From positions 1-45,210 of the forward strand of contig JAEWIJ010000117.1 in the NCBI GenBank assembly GCA_023387235.1: a stretch of 45,210 nt of DNA. Reading direction: 5' to 3'. The notes beneath the pieces are model-generated. The model did not search any database and was not told where the DNA came from. It saw nothing but the letters and a program-made list of their open reading frames with translations. The position numbers were made by a program, and so were the translations under genes. Position 1 is the first letter of the stretch. Each line of letters opens with the position of its first letter. Shown piece by piece: positions 1 to 16,240 of this stretch. The DNA comes from Pseudomonadota bacterium. GTDB taxonomy: Bacteria > Pseudomonadota > Alphaproteobacteria > Rhizobiales > Hyphomicrobiaceae.

Positions 1-180
1 TTCGTACAGCGGCAGGGTCTGGGTCACGGCCTTCATCACCGCGTCGTTGCAGGTGAATGCCGCCATGCTGAGCACCATCAGCATGGTCCCGCGCAGATTG
101 TCGGACGGCCCGGCCCGAACGATGCGCGGCTCGGACGGCGGCCGGGTCTTGCGAAAGGGGGAAAGCAGAGGGGTGCGCAT
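1..180 (-). CDS. DMT/EamA-family transporter, N-terminal fragment
   Basis: This is the 5' end of a gene that continues beyond the left edge, so only 60 residues are visible. The reading frame is open from an ATG at 180 to base 1. After a basic, proline-rich N-terminus of about 30 residues, the sequence around residues 29-46 (NLRGTMLMVLSMAAFTCN) begins a hydrophobic helix, followed by DAVMKAVTQTLP. That pattern is typical of the first helix of drug/metabolite transporter (EamA, RhaT-like) inner-membrane exporters. The substrate cannot be told. It lies downstream of rpoC on the same strand, but the rpoC terminator at about 346-377 and a 214-base gap suggest separate transcription. The family call rests on one helix only. 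Confidence 0.65.
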   Translation of the reverse strand, partial: MRTPLLSPFRKTRPPSEPRIVRAGPSDNLRGTMLMVLSMAAFTCNDAVMKAVTQTLPLYE

Positions 181-345
181 GCTCGTTCCGGCCGTTTCGC
201 CCAGCGATAAGCAAGCCCGCGACAAAACACCAGAACCCACGATGGTGTCCGCGCCGCGATGCGCCCCCGCGCCACCACGCAAGGCCTCGGCAGTTCACCG
301 TGTTCCAAATACCCATGGAACCGCGCCACCCGTGGGCACGCCATG

Positions 346-377
346 AAAAAAGGCCCGGGCTGCGCACCCGGGCCTTT
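346..377 (-). terminator. Rho-independent terminator of the rpoBC operon
   Basis: Read on the minus strand, an 11-bp perfect stem (AAAGGCCCGGG with CCCGGGCCTTT) around a 7-base loop runs into a run of six T's. It begins 17 bases after the rpoC stop codon, in the expected place and direction to end the long secE-to-rpoC transcript. Confidence 0.9.
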
Positions 378-394
378 CGATCATGTCGGGGCGA

Positions 395-4600
<4,206 letters not shown>

Positions 4601-4742
4601 CTCGTCACTCCTCGATCGGGACGGGGGCGGCGTCCCTGATGGTCGGATCCTGGTCGTTCAGCGCACCCGAGATCCGGGTAAGGGGCGCGCGATCTGTACT
4701 TTCGTCCCTCAGCCCGCTTACGCGACGCGTCGGCTGAAGGGA

Positions 4743-4768
4743 CCGCCGCCCCACTCGAAGGGCGGCGG
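4743..4768 (-). other. rpoB-rpoC intergenic hairpin
   Basis: A perfect 9-bp inverted repeat (CCGCCGCCC with GGGCGGCGG) with an 8-base loop lies just after the rpoB stop. No T run follows on the minus strand, so it is unlikely to be a full intrinsic terminator. It may be an RNA-processing or stability element between the two cistrons. The structure is seen directly; the role is inferred. Confidence 0.45.
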
Positions 4769-4776
4769 CGCATTCC

Positions 4777-8943
<4,167 letters not shown>

Positions 8944-9074
8944 GTGCGCTCCTCTCGGGTCTGAGATGGCGGGATGGGGCTGGCCTCCCATCGGCACATC
9001 TCGTGAATGTCATCTCGCAGGCGCGGGACCGGCCGCTCTCAGCCAGTCCTCGCGCAACTCGCCGGAAGGTCCAT

Positions 9075-9118
9075 TGCCGCGTGTCGCGGCAGCAGGGCCC
9101 TCGGGGGAGTTGCCCCCG
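9075..9118 (-). other. Tandem hairpins in the rplL-rpoB spacer
   Basis: Two perfect inverted repeats stand side by side: TGCCGCG/CGCGGCA with a 3-base loop (9075-9091) and CGGGGG/CCCCCG with a 5-base loop (9102-9118). Neither is followed by a T run on the minus strand. In enterobacteria the same spacer holds a partial attenuator and an RNase III site that tune the ribosomal protein to polymerase ratio. A similar role here is inferred from position only. Confidence 0.45.
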
Positions 9119-9163
9119 GACCGGCCCCGATGAAGGAGCCGGCCCGGACAATCGAAAAGCGCC

Positions 9164-9538
9164 TTACTTCACTTCGACCTGGGCGCCCTGGTCCTCGAGC
9201 TGCTTCTTGAGCTTCGCAGCCTCGTCCTTCGTCACGCCTTCCTTGACGGTCTTGCCGCCGGCCTCGACGAGGTCCTTGGCTTCCTTCAGGCCGAGACCAG
9301 TGATGGCGCGAACTTCCTTGATCACGTTGATCTTCTTGTCGCCCGCCGCCTTCAGGATGACGGTGAACTCGGTCTGCTCCTCGACAGCGGCAGCAGCGCC
9401 GGCAGCGGGAGCCGCCGCAACGGCGACAGCGGCCGCAGCCGAGACGCCCCACTTCTCTTCGAGCATCTTGGCGAGGTCAGCCGCCTCGAGGACGGTCAGC
9501 TTCGACAGGTCGTCGACGATTTTCGCAAGATCGGTCAT
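9164..9538 (-). CDS. rplL: 50S ribosomal protein L7/L12 (bL12)
   Basis: This is the multicopy stalk protein of the large ribosomal subunit, which recruits translation GTPases. It has 124 residues, the normal length. An N-terminal dimerisation domain (MTDLAKIVDDLSKLTVLEAADLAKMLEEKWG) is followed by an alanine-rich hinge (about residues 36-53) and a C-terminal factor-binding domain containing VIKEVRAITGLGLKEAKDLVE. An AAGGA ribosome-binding site lies about 10 bases before the ATG. It sits between rplJ (88 bases upstream) and rpoB in the usual operon order. Confidence 0.97.
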   Translation of the reverse strand: MTDLAKIVDDLSKLTVLEAADLAKMLEEKWGVSAAAAVAVAAAPAAGAAAAVEEQTEFTVILKAAGDKKINVIKEVRAITGLGLKEAKDLVEAGGKTVKEGVTKDEAAKLKKQLEDQGAQVEVK

Positions 9539-9625
9539 TTCAGTGTTTCCTTGAGTTCGGTTCGAACCGCTCGGCGGTCCAGGTTCTGTTCAATCGGCTC
9601 GCGGCGATCAGCGCCGCGCCACTTC

Positions 9626-10144
9626 TCAAGCGGCTTCGCCTTTGCTCGCCTGCGCCTGGATGACGCGCGCGAGCTTGGCTCCCGGCTCCTTGATCGTGCG
9701 GGCGATCTTCGTCGCCGGCGCGTTGAGGAGACCGATGAGCTTCGCCCTCAGCTCGTCCAGCGAGGGGAGGTCGGCGAGTGCTTTGACGCTCGTGGAGTCG
9801 AGGATGTTGCTCCCCATCGCACCGCCGAGGATCACGAGCTTCTCGTTCTCCCGGCTGTACTTGACGGCAATCCTCGCGGCCACCATCGGGTCGCTCGAGT
9901 AGGCAATGACTGTTTGCCCCTTGAACAACTTCGAGATGCCTTCCGAGTTGGTCTCCTTGAGCGCCAGAACCGCCAGCGTGTTCTTCGCCACCTTGACCGT
10001 TCCGCCAGCTTCTTTCATGCGCTTGCGGAAATCGGTCATCTGGGCGACGGTCATGCCGGCGTAGTGGGCCACGACAATCACGCCCGTGTCCTTGAACACG
10101 TCGTGGAGCGTCGTGACGAGCTCTTGCTTGGCAGCTCTATCCAC
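9626..10144 (-). CDS. rplJ: 50S ribosomal protein L10 (uL10)
   Basis: This is the stalk-base protein that anchors L7/L12 dimers on the large subunit, 172 residues. It starts with GTG (MDRAAKQELVTTLHDVFKDTG), preceded by GGAGAG at about 9 bases. Family features include VVAHYAGMTVAQMTDFRKRM and the later AKNTLAVLALK. The C-terminal helix (about residues 140-172) is the L12-binding region. In many bacteria the L10-L12 complex represses its own mRNA by binding the leader upstream of rplJ; a 350-base leader is present here. Confidence 0.96.
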   Translation of the reverse strand: MDRAAKQELVTTLHDVFKDTGVIVVAHYAGMTVAQMTDFRKRMKEAGGTVKVAKNTLAVLALKETNSEGISKLFKGQTVIAYSSDPMVAARIAVKYSRENEKLVILGGAMGSNILDSTSVKALADLPSLDELRAKLIGLLNAPATKIARTIKEPGAKLARVIQAQASKGEAA

Positions 10145-10495
10145 CTGGCTACACTCTCCATCGTGCGACTACGCCCTTGCGGGCGACATCGCGGGTTGCA
10201 CCTTGCCGCCGGGAGCAGGGAACTTGCGGTTCCTCGCTGCGGCGACGCTGCGGTCCTGTCCGCCCGCGCGTCGAAACCGACGGCACGGCGCTTCCCAAGA
10301 GGTTCGAACCGGCCCTCACCTTTCGGCGAAGGAGCGCTCCTGCGAGCGCCGGTTCCGGCCGTCTCCCGTCTCATGCTGGCCCGGTTGGCTTAAGGTGACC
10401 GAGGTCACCACCAGCAATCTTGGACAGGTCGGAGAGAAAGCCTGAGCCTTCCCTCCTGCTCCGGATCTCGCGATCCGGAATTCTTGTCTCGGCGA
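10145..10495 (-). promoter_or_regulatory. rplJ leader region, possible L10 autoregulatory RNA
   Basis: This 351-base stretch between rplA and rplJ holds no convincing gene. It is rich in local inverted repeats: TCCGGATC/GATCCGGA near 10470-10489, just after rplA, and a 16-base palindrome GGTGACCGAGGTCACC at 10394-10409 that can fold as a 6-bp stem with a tetraloop. The position is where L10 leader RNAs are found in other bacteria. I could not confirm the family's conserved kink-turn, so the call is by position and structure density. Confidence 0.4.
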
Positions 10496-11245
10496 TCAGG
10501 CCGGAGCCACGGCTCCGCTCGTCACGCTCGACGTGTCGACCTTCACGCCGGGGCCCTGCGAGGAGGTCACGGCGACCTTCTTCAGGTAAGTGCCCTTGGC
10601 GCCGGCGGGACGCGCCTTCACCACGGCGTCGACAAACGCCTTGATGTTCTCGACCAGGGCCTGCTCCGTGAAGCTCGCCTTGCCGACGCCGGCATGGATA
10701 ATGCCGGACTTCTCGACGCGGAACTCGACGGCGCCGCCCTTGGCGCCTTCGACGGCGGTCTTGACATCCATGGTCACGGTGCCGACGCGCGGGTTCGGCA
10801 TGAGGCCGCGGGGGCCGAGCACCTTGCCCAGACGGCCGACGAGGCCCATCATGTCCGGCGTCGCGATGCAGCGGTCGAAATTGATCTGACCCTTGCTGAC
10901 CTGCTCGACGAGGTCCTCGGCACCGACGATGTCGGCACCAGCGGCCTTCGCCTCTTCCGCCTTCGGCCCGCGCGCGAACACGGCGACGCGCTGCGTGCGG
11001 CCCGAGCCGTGCGGCAGGTTGCACACCCCGCGCACCATCTGGTCGGCATGGCGCGGATCGACGCCGAGGTTCATCGCAAGCTCGACCGTCTCGTCGAACT
11101 TCGCCTTGGCATTGGACTTCACGAGCTTCACAGCCTCGTCGATGCCGTAGCTCTTGTTGCGGTCGACGGTGGACCGGAGCGCCGCGAGGCGCTTGCCGCC
11201 CGCGAGACGCGTTGCGCTGATCACTTCCTTGGTCGCTTTTGCCAT
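10496..11245 (-). CDS. rplA: 50S ribosomal protein L1 (uL1)
   Basis: This is the L1-stalk protein of the large subunit, which helps E-site tRNA release and can repress its own mRNA. It has 249 residues, slightly longer than the usual 230, with a short extra C-terminal tail. Signature segments include GKVLGPRGLMPNPRVGTV (about residues 140-157) and the N-terminal KSYGIDEAVKLVK. It starts 6 bases after the rplK stop, so translation of the two is probably coupled. No irregularity is seen. Confidence 0.97.
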   Translation of the reverse strand: MAKATKEVISATRLAGGKRLAALRSTVDRNKSYGIDEAVKLVKSNAKAKFDETVELAMNLGVDPRHADQMVRGVCNLPHGSGRTQRVAVFARGPKAEEAKAAGADIVGAEDLVEQVSKGQINFDRCIATPDMMGLVGRLGKVLGPRGLMPNPRVGTVTMDVKTAVEGAKGGAVEFRVEKSGIIHAGVGKASFTEQALVENIKAFVDAVVKARPAGAKGTYLKKVAVTSSQGPGVKVDTSSVTSGAVAPA

Positions 11246-11251
11246 CGCCCG

Positions 11252-11680
11252 TTACTCCGTCACCCGAAGGCCCATGGACCGCGCCGAGCCGGCGATGATC
11301 TTCGCCGCCGCATCGAGGTCGTCCGTGTTGAGGTCCTTCATCTTGGTCTTGGCGATTTCGCGCACCTGGGCCATCGTCACGCTGCCCGCCGACGTGCGGC
11401 CGGTCTCCTTGGAGCCGGACTCGATGCCCGCCGCCTTCTTGAGGAAGTGAGACGCCGGCGGCGTCTTCATCTCGAAGGTGAACGAGCGGTCCGAGAAAAC
11501 CGTGATCTTGACCGGGATCGGCGTGCCCTGCTCCATATCCTTCGTCTTGGCGTTGAAGGACTTGCAGAACTCCATAATGTTCACGCCGCGCTGACCGAGC
11601 GCGGGCCCGATCGGCGGTGCAGGATTGGCCTGACCGGCCTTCACCTGCAGATTGATGTAGCCGTCTATCTTTTTCGCCAT
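11252..11680 (-). CDS. rplK: 50S ribosomal protein L11 (uL11)
   Basis: This protein binds 23S rRNA in the GTPase-associated centre and is needed for stringent-response signalling by RelA. It has 142 residues, the standard length. The N-terminal domain begins MAKKIDGYINLQVKAGQANP with the proline-rich PPIGPALGQRGVNIMEFCK, and the C-terminal rRNA-binding domain ends with IIAGSARSMGLRV. It is followed after 6 bases by rplA. The 244-base spacer to nusG upstream holds no gene that I can see. Confidence 0.97.
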   Translation of the reverse strand: MAKKIDGYINLQVKAGQANPAPPIGPALGQRGVNIMEFCKSFNAKTKDMEQGTPIPVKITVFSDRSFTFEMKTPPASHFLKKAAGIESGSKETGRTSAGSVTMAQVREIAKTKMKDLNTDDLDAAAKIIAGSARSMGLRVTE

Positions 11681-11924
11681 CTTTCTACTCTATCCCCTGC
11701 TCACAGTTCGGAGGCCGAGGCCCCCAGGGTTAGCGGTCAATCGGGCCGGCTTCAGCCCTCCCGCACGAGACGCGACGAAGGGCCCATTGGCTTTCGCCAT
11801 CCGGACGTCCGCGTCGTGCCAATTCTGTCCTCTCCCGCGGCGGCGTGCCCTCGATCCGAAAGGCCGTCCGCTCGTATTCGTTGTTCTTCCAGCCGTCAGC
11901 GCGCAGGCCGTGCCGGGACGAGCT

Positions 11925-12458
11925 TCATCCCACCTTCTCGACCTGCGTGAATTCCAGCTCCACCGGCGTCGGCCGTCCAAAGATCGAGACCGCCACCTTG
12001 AGGCGGGACCGCTCCTCGTCGACCTCCTCGACGAGGCCGCTGAAGCTCGCGAACGGCCCGTCTGCCACCTTGACCTGCTCGCCGATCTCGAAGGTGACCG
12101 TCGGCTTCGGCCGCTCGACGCCCTCCTTGACCTGGTTGAGGATGCGCATGGCTTCCTCTTCCGAGATCGGGACCGCCTTGTTGTCCGCGCCGAGGAAGCC
12201 CGTCACCTTCGGCGTATTCTTGATCAGCAGGAACGCCGGGTCGGTCATCTCCATCTTCACGAGCACATAGCTCGGGAAGAGCTTGCGCTCGGCGTGGATC
12301 TTGCGACCGCGGCGCAGCTCGATGACGTCCTCGGACGGAACCAGCACCTCCTCGAAAAGATGGTCGAGACCGGCAGCCTTCGCCCGCTCCTTGATGGCCT
12401 CCGCGACCTTCTTCTCGAAGTTCGAGTAGGCGTGAACAATGTACCAGCGCTTTGCCAT
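11925..12458 (-). CDS. nusG: Transcription termination/antitermination factor NusG
   Basis: NusG binds the RNA polymerase clamp and links it to Rho or to the ribosome. It has 177 residues, as usual. The N-terminal NGN domain begins MAKRWYIVHAYSNFEKKVAE and includes the region SYVLVKMEMTD. The C-terminal KOW domain (about residues 125-177) includes VADGPFASFSGLVEEVDEER and the typical end TPVELEFTQVEKV. The gene lies 62 bases downstream of secE in the canonical order and ahead of rplK. Confidence 0.97.
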   Translation of the reverse strand: MAKRWYIVHAYSNFEKKVAEAIKERAKAAGLDHLFEEVLVPSEDVIELRRGRKIHAERKLFPSYVLVKMEMTDPAFLLIKNTPKVTGFLGADNKAVPISEEEAMRILNQVKEGVERPKPTVTFEIGEQVKVADGPFASFSGLVEEVDEERSRLKVAVSIFGRPTPVELEFTQVEKVG

Positions 12459-12520
12459 GCTGCCCTGCTGTCAACCCATCCACACGCGCCGGGTCGGCTC
12501 GGCGGCCGACCGCCGTCCCG

Positions 12521-12718
12521 TCAGCGGAACGCGTTCAGCACAAGCTGCACGAGCCATCCAATGCCTTGATCCACAAGCGTAAAAAAGATCGCCGCGAGCG
12601 TAACCATGACGAGCACCAAGGCCGTTGTGATCCAGACCTCCTTCCAGGTCGGCCACGTGACCTTCGCCGTTTCCTGGCGCACCTGCTGGAGAAACTCGAG
12701 GGGATTGGTTCTCGCCAT
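12521..12718 (-). CDS. secE: Preprotein translocase subunit SecE
   Basis: This is the small essential subunit of the SecYEG channel, 65 residues with a single membrane helix, as in most non-enteric bacteria. The amphipathic N-terminal part contains RQETAKVTWPTWKEV, the conserved SecE signature that clamps SecY. The membrane segment (about residues 31-55) follows. Its place between tRNA-Trp and nusG is the universal arrangement. Confidence 0.96.
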   Translation of the reverse strand: MARTNPLEFLQQVRQETAKVTWPTWKEVWITTALVLVMVTLAAIFFTLVDQGIGWLVQLVLNAFR

Positions 12719-12814
12719 CTCTTCTCATTCCCTGCCTGTCCGTGGCGAGAGGACCAACGAGGACGCTCACGCTCAAATCCCTGCCGCTAACGACGGTCTC
12801 GCTTCGGGGCCTCT

Positions 12815-12890
12815 TGGCAGGGGCGGAGGGTCTCGAACCCCCAACCTTCGGTTTTGGAGACCGACGCTCTACCAATTGAGCTACACCCCT
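12815..12890 (-). tRNA. trnW: tRNA-Trp (anticodon CCA)
   Basis: The minus strand gives a 76-base cloverleaf beginning AGGGGTGTAGCTCAATTGG. The acceptor stem AGGGGTG pairs with CGCCCCT, including one G-U pair. The anticodon loop CTCCAAA gives anticodon CCA, and the T arm reads GGGGGTTCGAACCCTCC. The 3' CCA is encoded. It lies 96 bases ahead of secE on the same strand, a common arrangement for tRNA-Trp. Confidence 0.97.
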
Positions 12891-13069
12891 CGAGGTCCAC
12901 CCCCGAATACGGTCAGGCATACACATTCAGGTGGATCGACCTTCGCGAGACCCCGCAGTCCGCGCCGCAACGGACATCGCAAACGAAGTGCAGCCGACAA
13001 CGCAGTTCCCGGGTTTTCAGTCCCGTCTGCTGCTCTGCCGACTTTCGCTTGGATGTGTTTCGGACGCCT

Positions 13070-13098
13070 CTTATAGAGGTTACCCGCAGCCGATACAA
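13070..13098 (-). promoter_or_regulatory. Probable promoter for tRNA-Trp-secE-nusG operon
   Basis: On the minus strand, TTGTAT (13093-13098) and TATAAG (13070-13075) are separated by exactly 17 bases, a good vegetative promoter match, about 180 bases upstream of tRNA-Trp. The surrounding 13099-13443 segment holds no gene that I can support. Confidence 0.55.
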
Positions 13099-13443
13099 GC
13101 CCGCTGATTACTTTTTTCTTGACTTCCGTCGCGGGGGGAGCGGCGCAGTCCGCCGACCCTCTCCCCACGAGCATTTTAGATAAGAATGACACGCACTTAA
13201 TTCAAGACCGAGCGGTTGCCCCAGCGCCGGAAAGGCGCCTCGGGCCAGGAGTTGCGACATTCTGGTCAGCCAAAGCCGCAGGAGCGCCTACTGATCGATA
13301 TTCAGGTGGCGAGCACAGGGCTGGCCGGAACGTCAGGAACCGCACGGGCAGCGCGGCAATACGAAGGGGTTCAAGGACCTCGCGAAGTGATAATATGATC
13401 GGTGAACTCACGCTCTCACACCGGACGATCGGAAACACGGATC

Positions 13444-14649
13444 ATGCAGGACAAAGCCGCCAAGGCCTCTCGCGCCGCCTTTCAGTGGGACGACCCGTTC
13501 CTCATCGAAGAGCAGCTCACCGAGGACGAGCGCATGATCCGCGACACGGCGCGCGACTACTGCCAGGACAAGCTCGCCTCGCGCGTCATCTCCGCCTACC
13601 TCGAAGAGCGCACGGACCGCGAGATCTTCACCGAGATGGGCGCGCTCGGCCTGCTCGGCGTGACGATTCCGGAGAAGTACGGCTGCGCGGGCGCGAACTA
13701 TGTCTCGTACGGCCTCGTCGCGCGCGAGGTGGAGCGCGTGGACTCGGGCTACCGCTCGATGAATTCCGTGCAGTCCTCCCTCGTCATGTATCCGATCTAC
13801 GCGTACGGCTCGGAAGAGCAGCGCATGAAGTACCTCCCGAAGCTCGCGAGCGGCGAGTACGTCGGCTGCTTCGGCCTGACCGAGCCCGACGCGGGCTCCG
13901 ACCCCGGCGGCATGAAGACGCGCGCCGAGAAAGTTGCCGACGGCTACCGGCTGACGGGCAACAAGACCTGGATCTCGAATGCACCGATCGCCGACGTGTT
14001 CGTCGTATGGGCGAAGTCGGCGGCGCACGGTGATGAAATCCGCGGGTTCATTCTCGAAAAGGGCATGAAGGGGCTGTCGGCGCCGAAGATCGGCGGCAAG
14101 CTCAGCCTGCGCTGCTCGATCACCGGCGAGGTCGTCATGGACGGCGTTGTCGTACCGGAAAGCGCGATGCTGCCGAATGTCTCGGGTCTCAAGGGGCCGT
14201 TCGGCTGTCTAAATCGCGCGCGCTACGGCATTGCGTGGGGCGCCATGGGTGCTGCGGAAGACTGCTGGCACCGCGCACGCCAGTATACGCTCGATCGTAA
14301 GCAGTTCGGCCGCCCGCTCGCGCAGACGCAGCTCGTGCAGAAGAAGCTCGCCGACATGCAGACGGAGATTTCACTGGGCCTGCAGGCGGCGCTCCGTTGC
14401 GGTCGCCTCTTCGACGAGGGCCGTCTCGCACCCGAGGCCATCTCGATCATCAAGCGCAACAACTGTGGCAAGGCGCTCGACATCGCCCGCGTCGCACGCG
14501 ACATGCACGGCGGCAATGGCATCCAGATCGAGTATCACGTGATGCGGCACGCGGCGAACCTCGAGACCGTGAACACATACGAGGGCGCGCACGACGTACA
14601 CGCGCTCATCCTCGGCCGCGCCCAGACCGGGCTGCAGGCGTTCTTCTGA
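13444..14649 (+). CDS. gcdH: Glutaryl-CoA dehydrogenase (acyl-CoA dehydrogenase family)
   Basis: This flavoprotein oxidises and decarboxylates glutaryl-CoA to crotonyl-CoA in lysine, tryptophan and benzoyl-CoA breakdown. It has 401 residues from the ATG at 13444; an in-frame ATG 14 codons upstream adds a non-conserved, arginine-rich stretch and is disfavoured. The FAD/substrate segment FGLTEPDAGSDPGGMKTRAE lies near residue 155. The C-terminal block NTYEGAHDVHALILGRAQTG carries the expected catalytic glutamate (about residue 380) in the family-specific context, which distinguishes it from other acyl-CoA dehydrogenases. It stands alone with no CoA-transferase or regulator beside it, so its pathway partners are elsewhere. 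Substrate identity is by family resemblance. Confidence 0.88.
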   Translation: MQDKAAKASRAAFQWDDPFLIEEQLTEDERMIRDTARDYCQDKLASRVISAYLEERTDREIFTEMGALGLLGVTIPEKYGCAGANYVSYGLVAREVERVDSGYRSMNSVQSSLVMYPIYAYGSEEQRMKYLPKLASGEYVGCFGLTEPDAGSDPGGMKTRAEKVADGYRLTGNKTWISNAPIADVFVVWAKSAAHGDEIRGFILEKGMKGLSAPKIGGKLSLRCSITGEVVMDGVVVPESAMLPNVSGLKGPFGCLNRARYGIAWGAMGAAEDCWHRARQYTLDRKQFGRPLAQTQLVQKKLADMQTEISLGLQAALRCGRLFDEGRLAPEAISIIKRNNCGKALDIARVARDMHGGNGIQIEYHVMRHAANLETVNTYEGAHDVHALILGRAQTGLQAFF

Positions 14650-14666
14650 TCGGATGGAGTCGGCCC

Positions 14667-14918
14667 ATGCTGGCGCTCAGACCAAACTGCGAATGCTGCG
14701 ACAAGGACCTGCCTGCGGACGCGCCGGATGCGCTGATCTGCTCCTTCGAGTGCACGTTCTGCGCGGACTGCGCAGAGCATCGATTGCCGGGCGGGCGCTG
14801 TCCGAACTGCGGCGGCGAGCTCGTGCGCCGTCCGGTGCGGCCGGCGGATCGGCTGGCGAAGTTCCCGCCCTCGGAGAAGCGCGTGGTGAAGGCGCACGGC
14901 TTCTGCGGGAGCGCGTGA
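14667..14918 (+). CDS. DUF1272 family small zinc-binding protein
   Basis: An 83-residue protein starting MLALRPNCECCDKDLP, 17 bases after gcdH. It carries clustered cysteines CECC, CSFECTFCADC and CPNCGG, the pattern of the DUF1272 family, and probably binds two metal ions in treble-clef-like knuckles. The C-terminal part (RLAKFPPSEKRVVK) is basic and conserved-looking. The function of the family is unknown. The tight spacing suggests co-transcription with gcdH, though DUF1272 genes have no fixed partner that I know of. Confidence 0.8.
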   Translation: MLALRPNCECCDKDLPADAPDALICSFECTFCADCAEHRLPGGRCPNCGGELVRRPVRPADRLAKFPPSEKRVVKAHGFCGSA

Positions 14919-14937
14919 CGCCGACGCGCACGCACCG

Positions 14938-15690
14938 TCAAAGCCCGCGACCACCGGCGACGTCGATCGTGACGCCCGTCACGTAGGAAGCTTCGGGCGA
15001 GCAGAGCCAGAGAACCGTCTCGGCGACCTCGCGCGCCGTCCCGCCGCGTCCGATCGGCACGCTCGAAGCGATGCGCGCGACGCGACCGGGATCACCCGCG
15101 CTCGCGTGAATGTCCGTCTCGATGACGCCGGGACGTACGCCGTTGACGCGGATGCCCTCGGCCGCATGCTCCTTCGCGAGCCCGATGGTCATCGTGTCCA
15201 TGCCACCCTTCGACACCGCATAGTCGACGCACTCGAAGGCACCGCCGAGGCGGGCCGCCATCGACGACATGTTGACGATCGCGCCACCCTTGCCGCCGAA
15301 CCGCGTCGACATGCGCCGGATGGCGTGCTGGTTGGCGTGGAAGGGGCCGACGAGATTGACCGCGATCGTCCGCGCAAGCTGCTCCGCGCTGATGTCGATG
15401 AAGCGCGTGTGCGGCCAGAGAATGCCGGCGTTGTTGAAGAAGGCGTCGAGGCGGCCGAACGTGCGGTCGACGACTTCGAACGCGATACGGATCGCGACCG
15501 GATCGGCAACGTCGCACTGGATGGCGACCGCCCGCCGGCCGAGCTTCTCGATATCGGCGACCGCAGTTTCTGCGGCATCCTTGCGGCCGATGTACGTCAG
15601 CGCGACGTCATAGCCGCGCTCGGCTGCGAGGTGCGCTGCCGCCGCGCCGATGCCACGAGATCCGCCCGTAACGAAGAATAGTCCGCTCAT
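14938..15690 (-). CDS. SDR family NAD(P)-dependent oxidoreductase
   Basis: A classical short-chain dehydrogenase/reductase of 250 residues. The cofactor-binding motif TGGSRGIG is at residues 8-15, the NNAG motif near residue 90, the catalytic serine in NMSSMAA and the Tyr-Lys pair in YAVSKGG. The end SYVTGVTIDVAGGRGL is typical of glucose/3-oxoacyl-ACP-reductase-like members. The substrate cannot be deduced. It is convergent with gcdH-DUF1272 and has no obvious operon partner. Confidence 0.85.
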   Translation of the reverse strand: MSGLFFVTGGSRGIGAAAAHLAAERGYDVALTYIGRKDAAETAVADIEKLGRRAVAIQCDVADPVAIRIAFEVVDRTFGRLDAFFNNAGILWPHTRFIDISAEQLARTIAVNLVGPFHANQHAIRRMSTRFGGKGGAIVNMSSMAARLGGAFECVDYAVSKGGMDTMTIGLAKEHAAEGIRVNGVRPGVIETDIHASAGDPGRVARIASSVPIGRGGTAREVAETVLWLCSPEASYVTGVTIDVAGGRGL

Positions 15691-15870
15691 GCAAATGCCC
15701 GAAATTTTGGAGACCCTTCAGTATGAAATCATCCCGCACCATGCCGCAATGATCGATCGCAATGTCCAATCAGAGAAAATGGGCTGTCATCCCCTTGATC
15801 CGGCCCGGACCGGCTCCCACGTCCATAAGTATGGCCAGCCAATCAGCCGCAAAAGAAAGGTTGCCCCAGC

Positions 15871-16239
15871 ATGACGACACCCCTCGAGATCTCGTTCCAC
15901 GGCGTAGACAAGAGCGACGCGCTCGAGGCGCGCATCAATGAGAAATTCGCGCGCCTGCGCGGTCATTTCGACCGCATCACCCACGCTCGTGTGGTGGTCA
16001 CGTCACCGAACCGGACGGACGCCCGCGCCAAGATGTTCGCCGTCAAGATCGACATCGGGATGCCCGGCCAGCAACCGATCGTGATCAACAGCGAGGGAGA
16101 TTACGCGGACGTATTCCTAGCGCTGCGCGATACGTTCAACGCGGCACAGCGCAAGCTCGACGCCGCGGCTGGAAAGATGACCAACACGGCAAAGCGCGAG
16201 CGCGCGCGGCGCAAGCCCGCGCCGAACGGGGCAGCCTGA
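15871..16239 (+). CDS. hpf: Short ribosome hibernation promoting factor (HPF/RaiA family)
   Basis: A 122-residue protein beginning MTTPLEISFHGVDKSDALEARI. The N-terminal 100 residues have the HPF/YfiA beta-alpha fold pattern, and the basic C-terminus (AKRERARRKP) would contact rRNA. It lacks the C-terminal dimerisation domain of long HPF, which is the usual form in alphaproteobacteria beside rpoN. Here it stands away from rpoN, so it may be a second, short paralogue. An AAAGG site lies about 10 bases before the ATG. The family call is good; the exact role in hibernation is inferred. Confidence 0.75.
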   Translation: MTTPLEISFHGVDKSDALEARINEKFARLRGHFDRITHARVVVTSPNRTDARAKMFAVKIDIGMPGQQPIVINSEGDYADVFLALRDTFNAAQRKLDAAAGKMTNTAKRERARRKPAPNGAA

Positions 16240-16240
16240 T

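Noticed and set aside
4743..4768. Intrinsic terminator between rpoB and rpoC
   Set aside because: The stem is strong but there is no T run, and rpoC must be expressed with rpoB; listed only as a hairpin.
10305..10325. GGTTCGAACC-like sequence resembling a tRNA T arm
   Set aside because: No acceptor, D or anticodon arm could be placed around it; it lies in the rplJ leader.
12881..13192. Minus-strand frame of about 100 codons upstream of tRNA-Trp
   Set aside because: Overlaps the tRNA promoter region and tRNA 5' end, with no family pattern.
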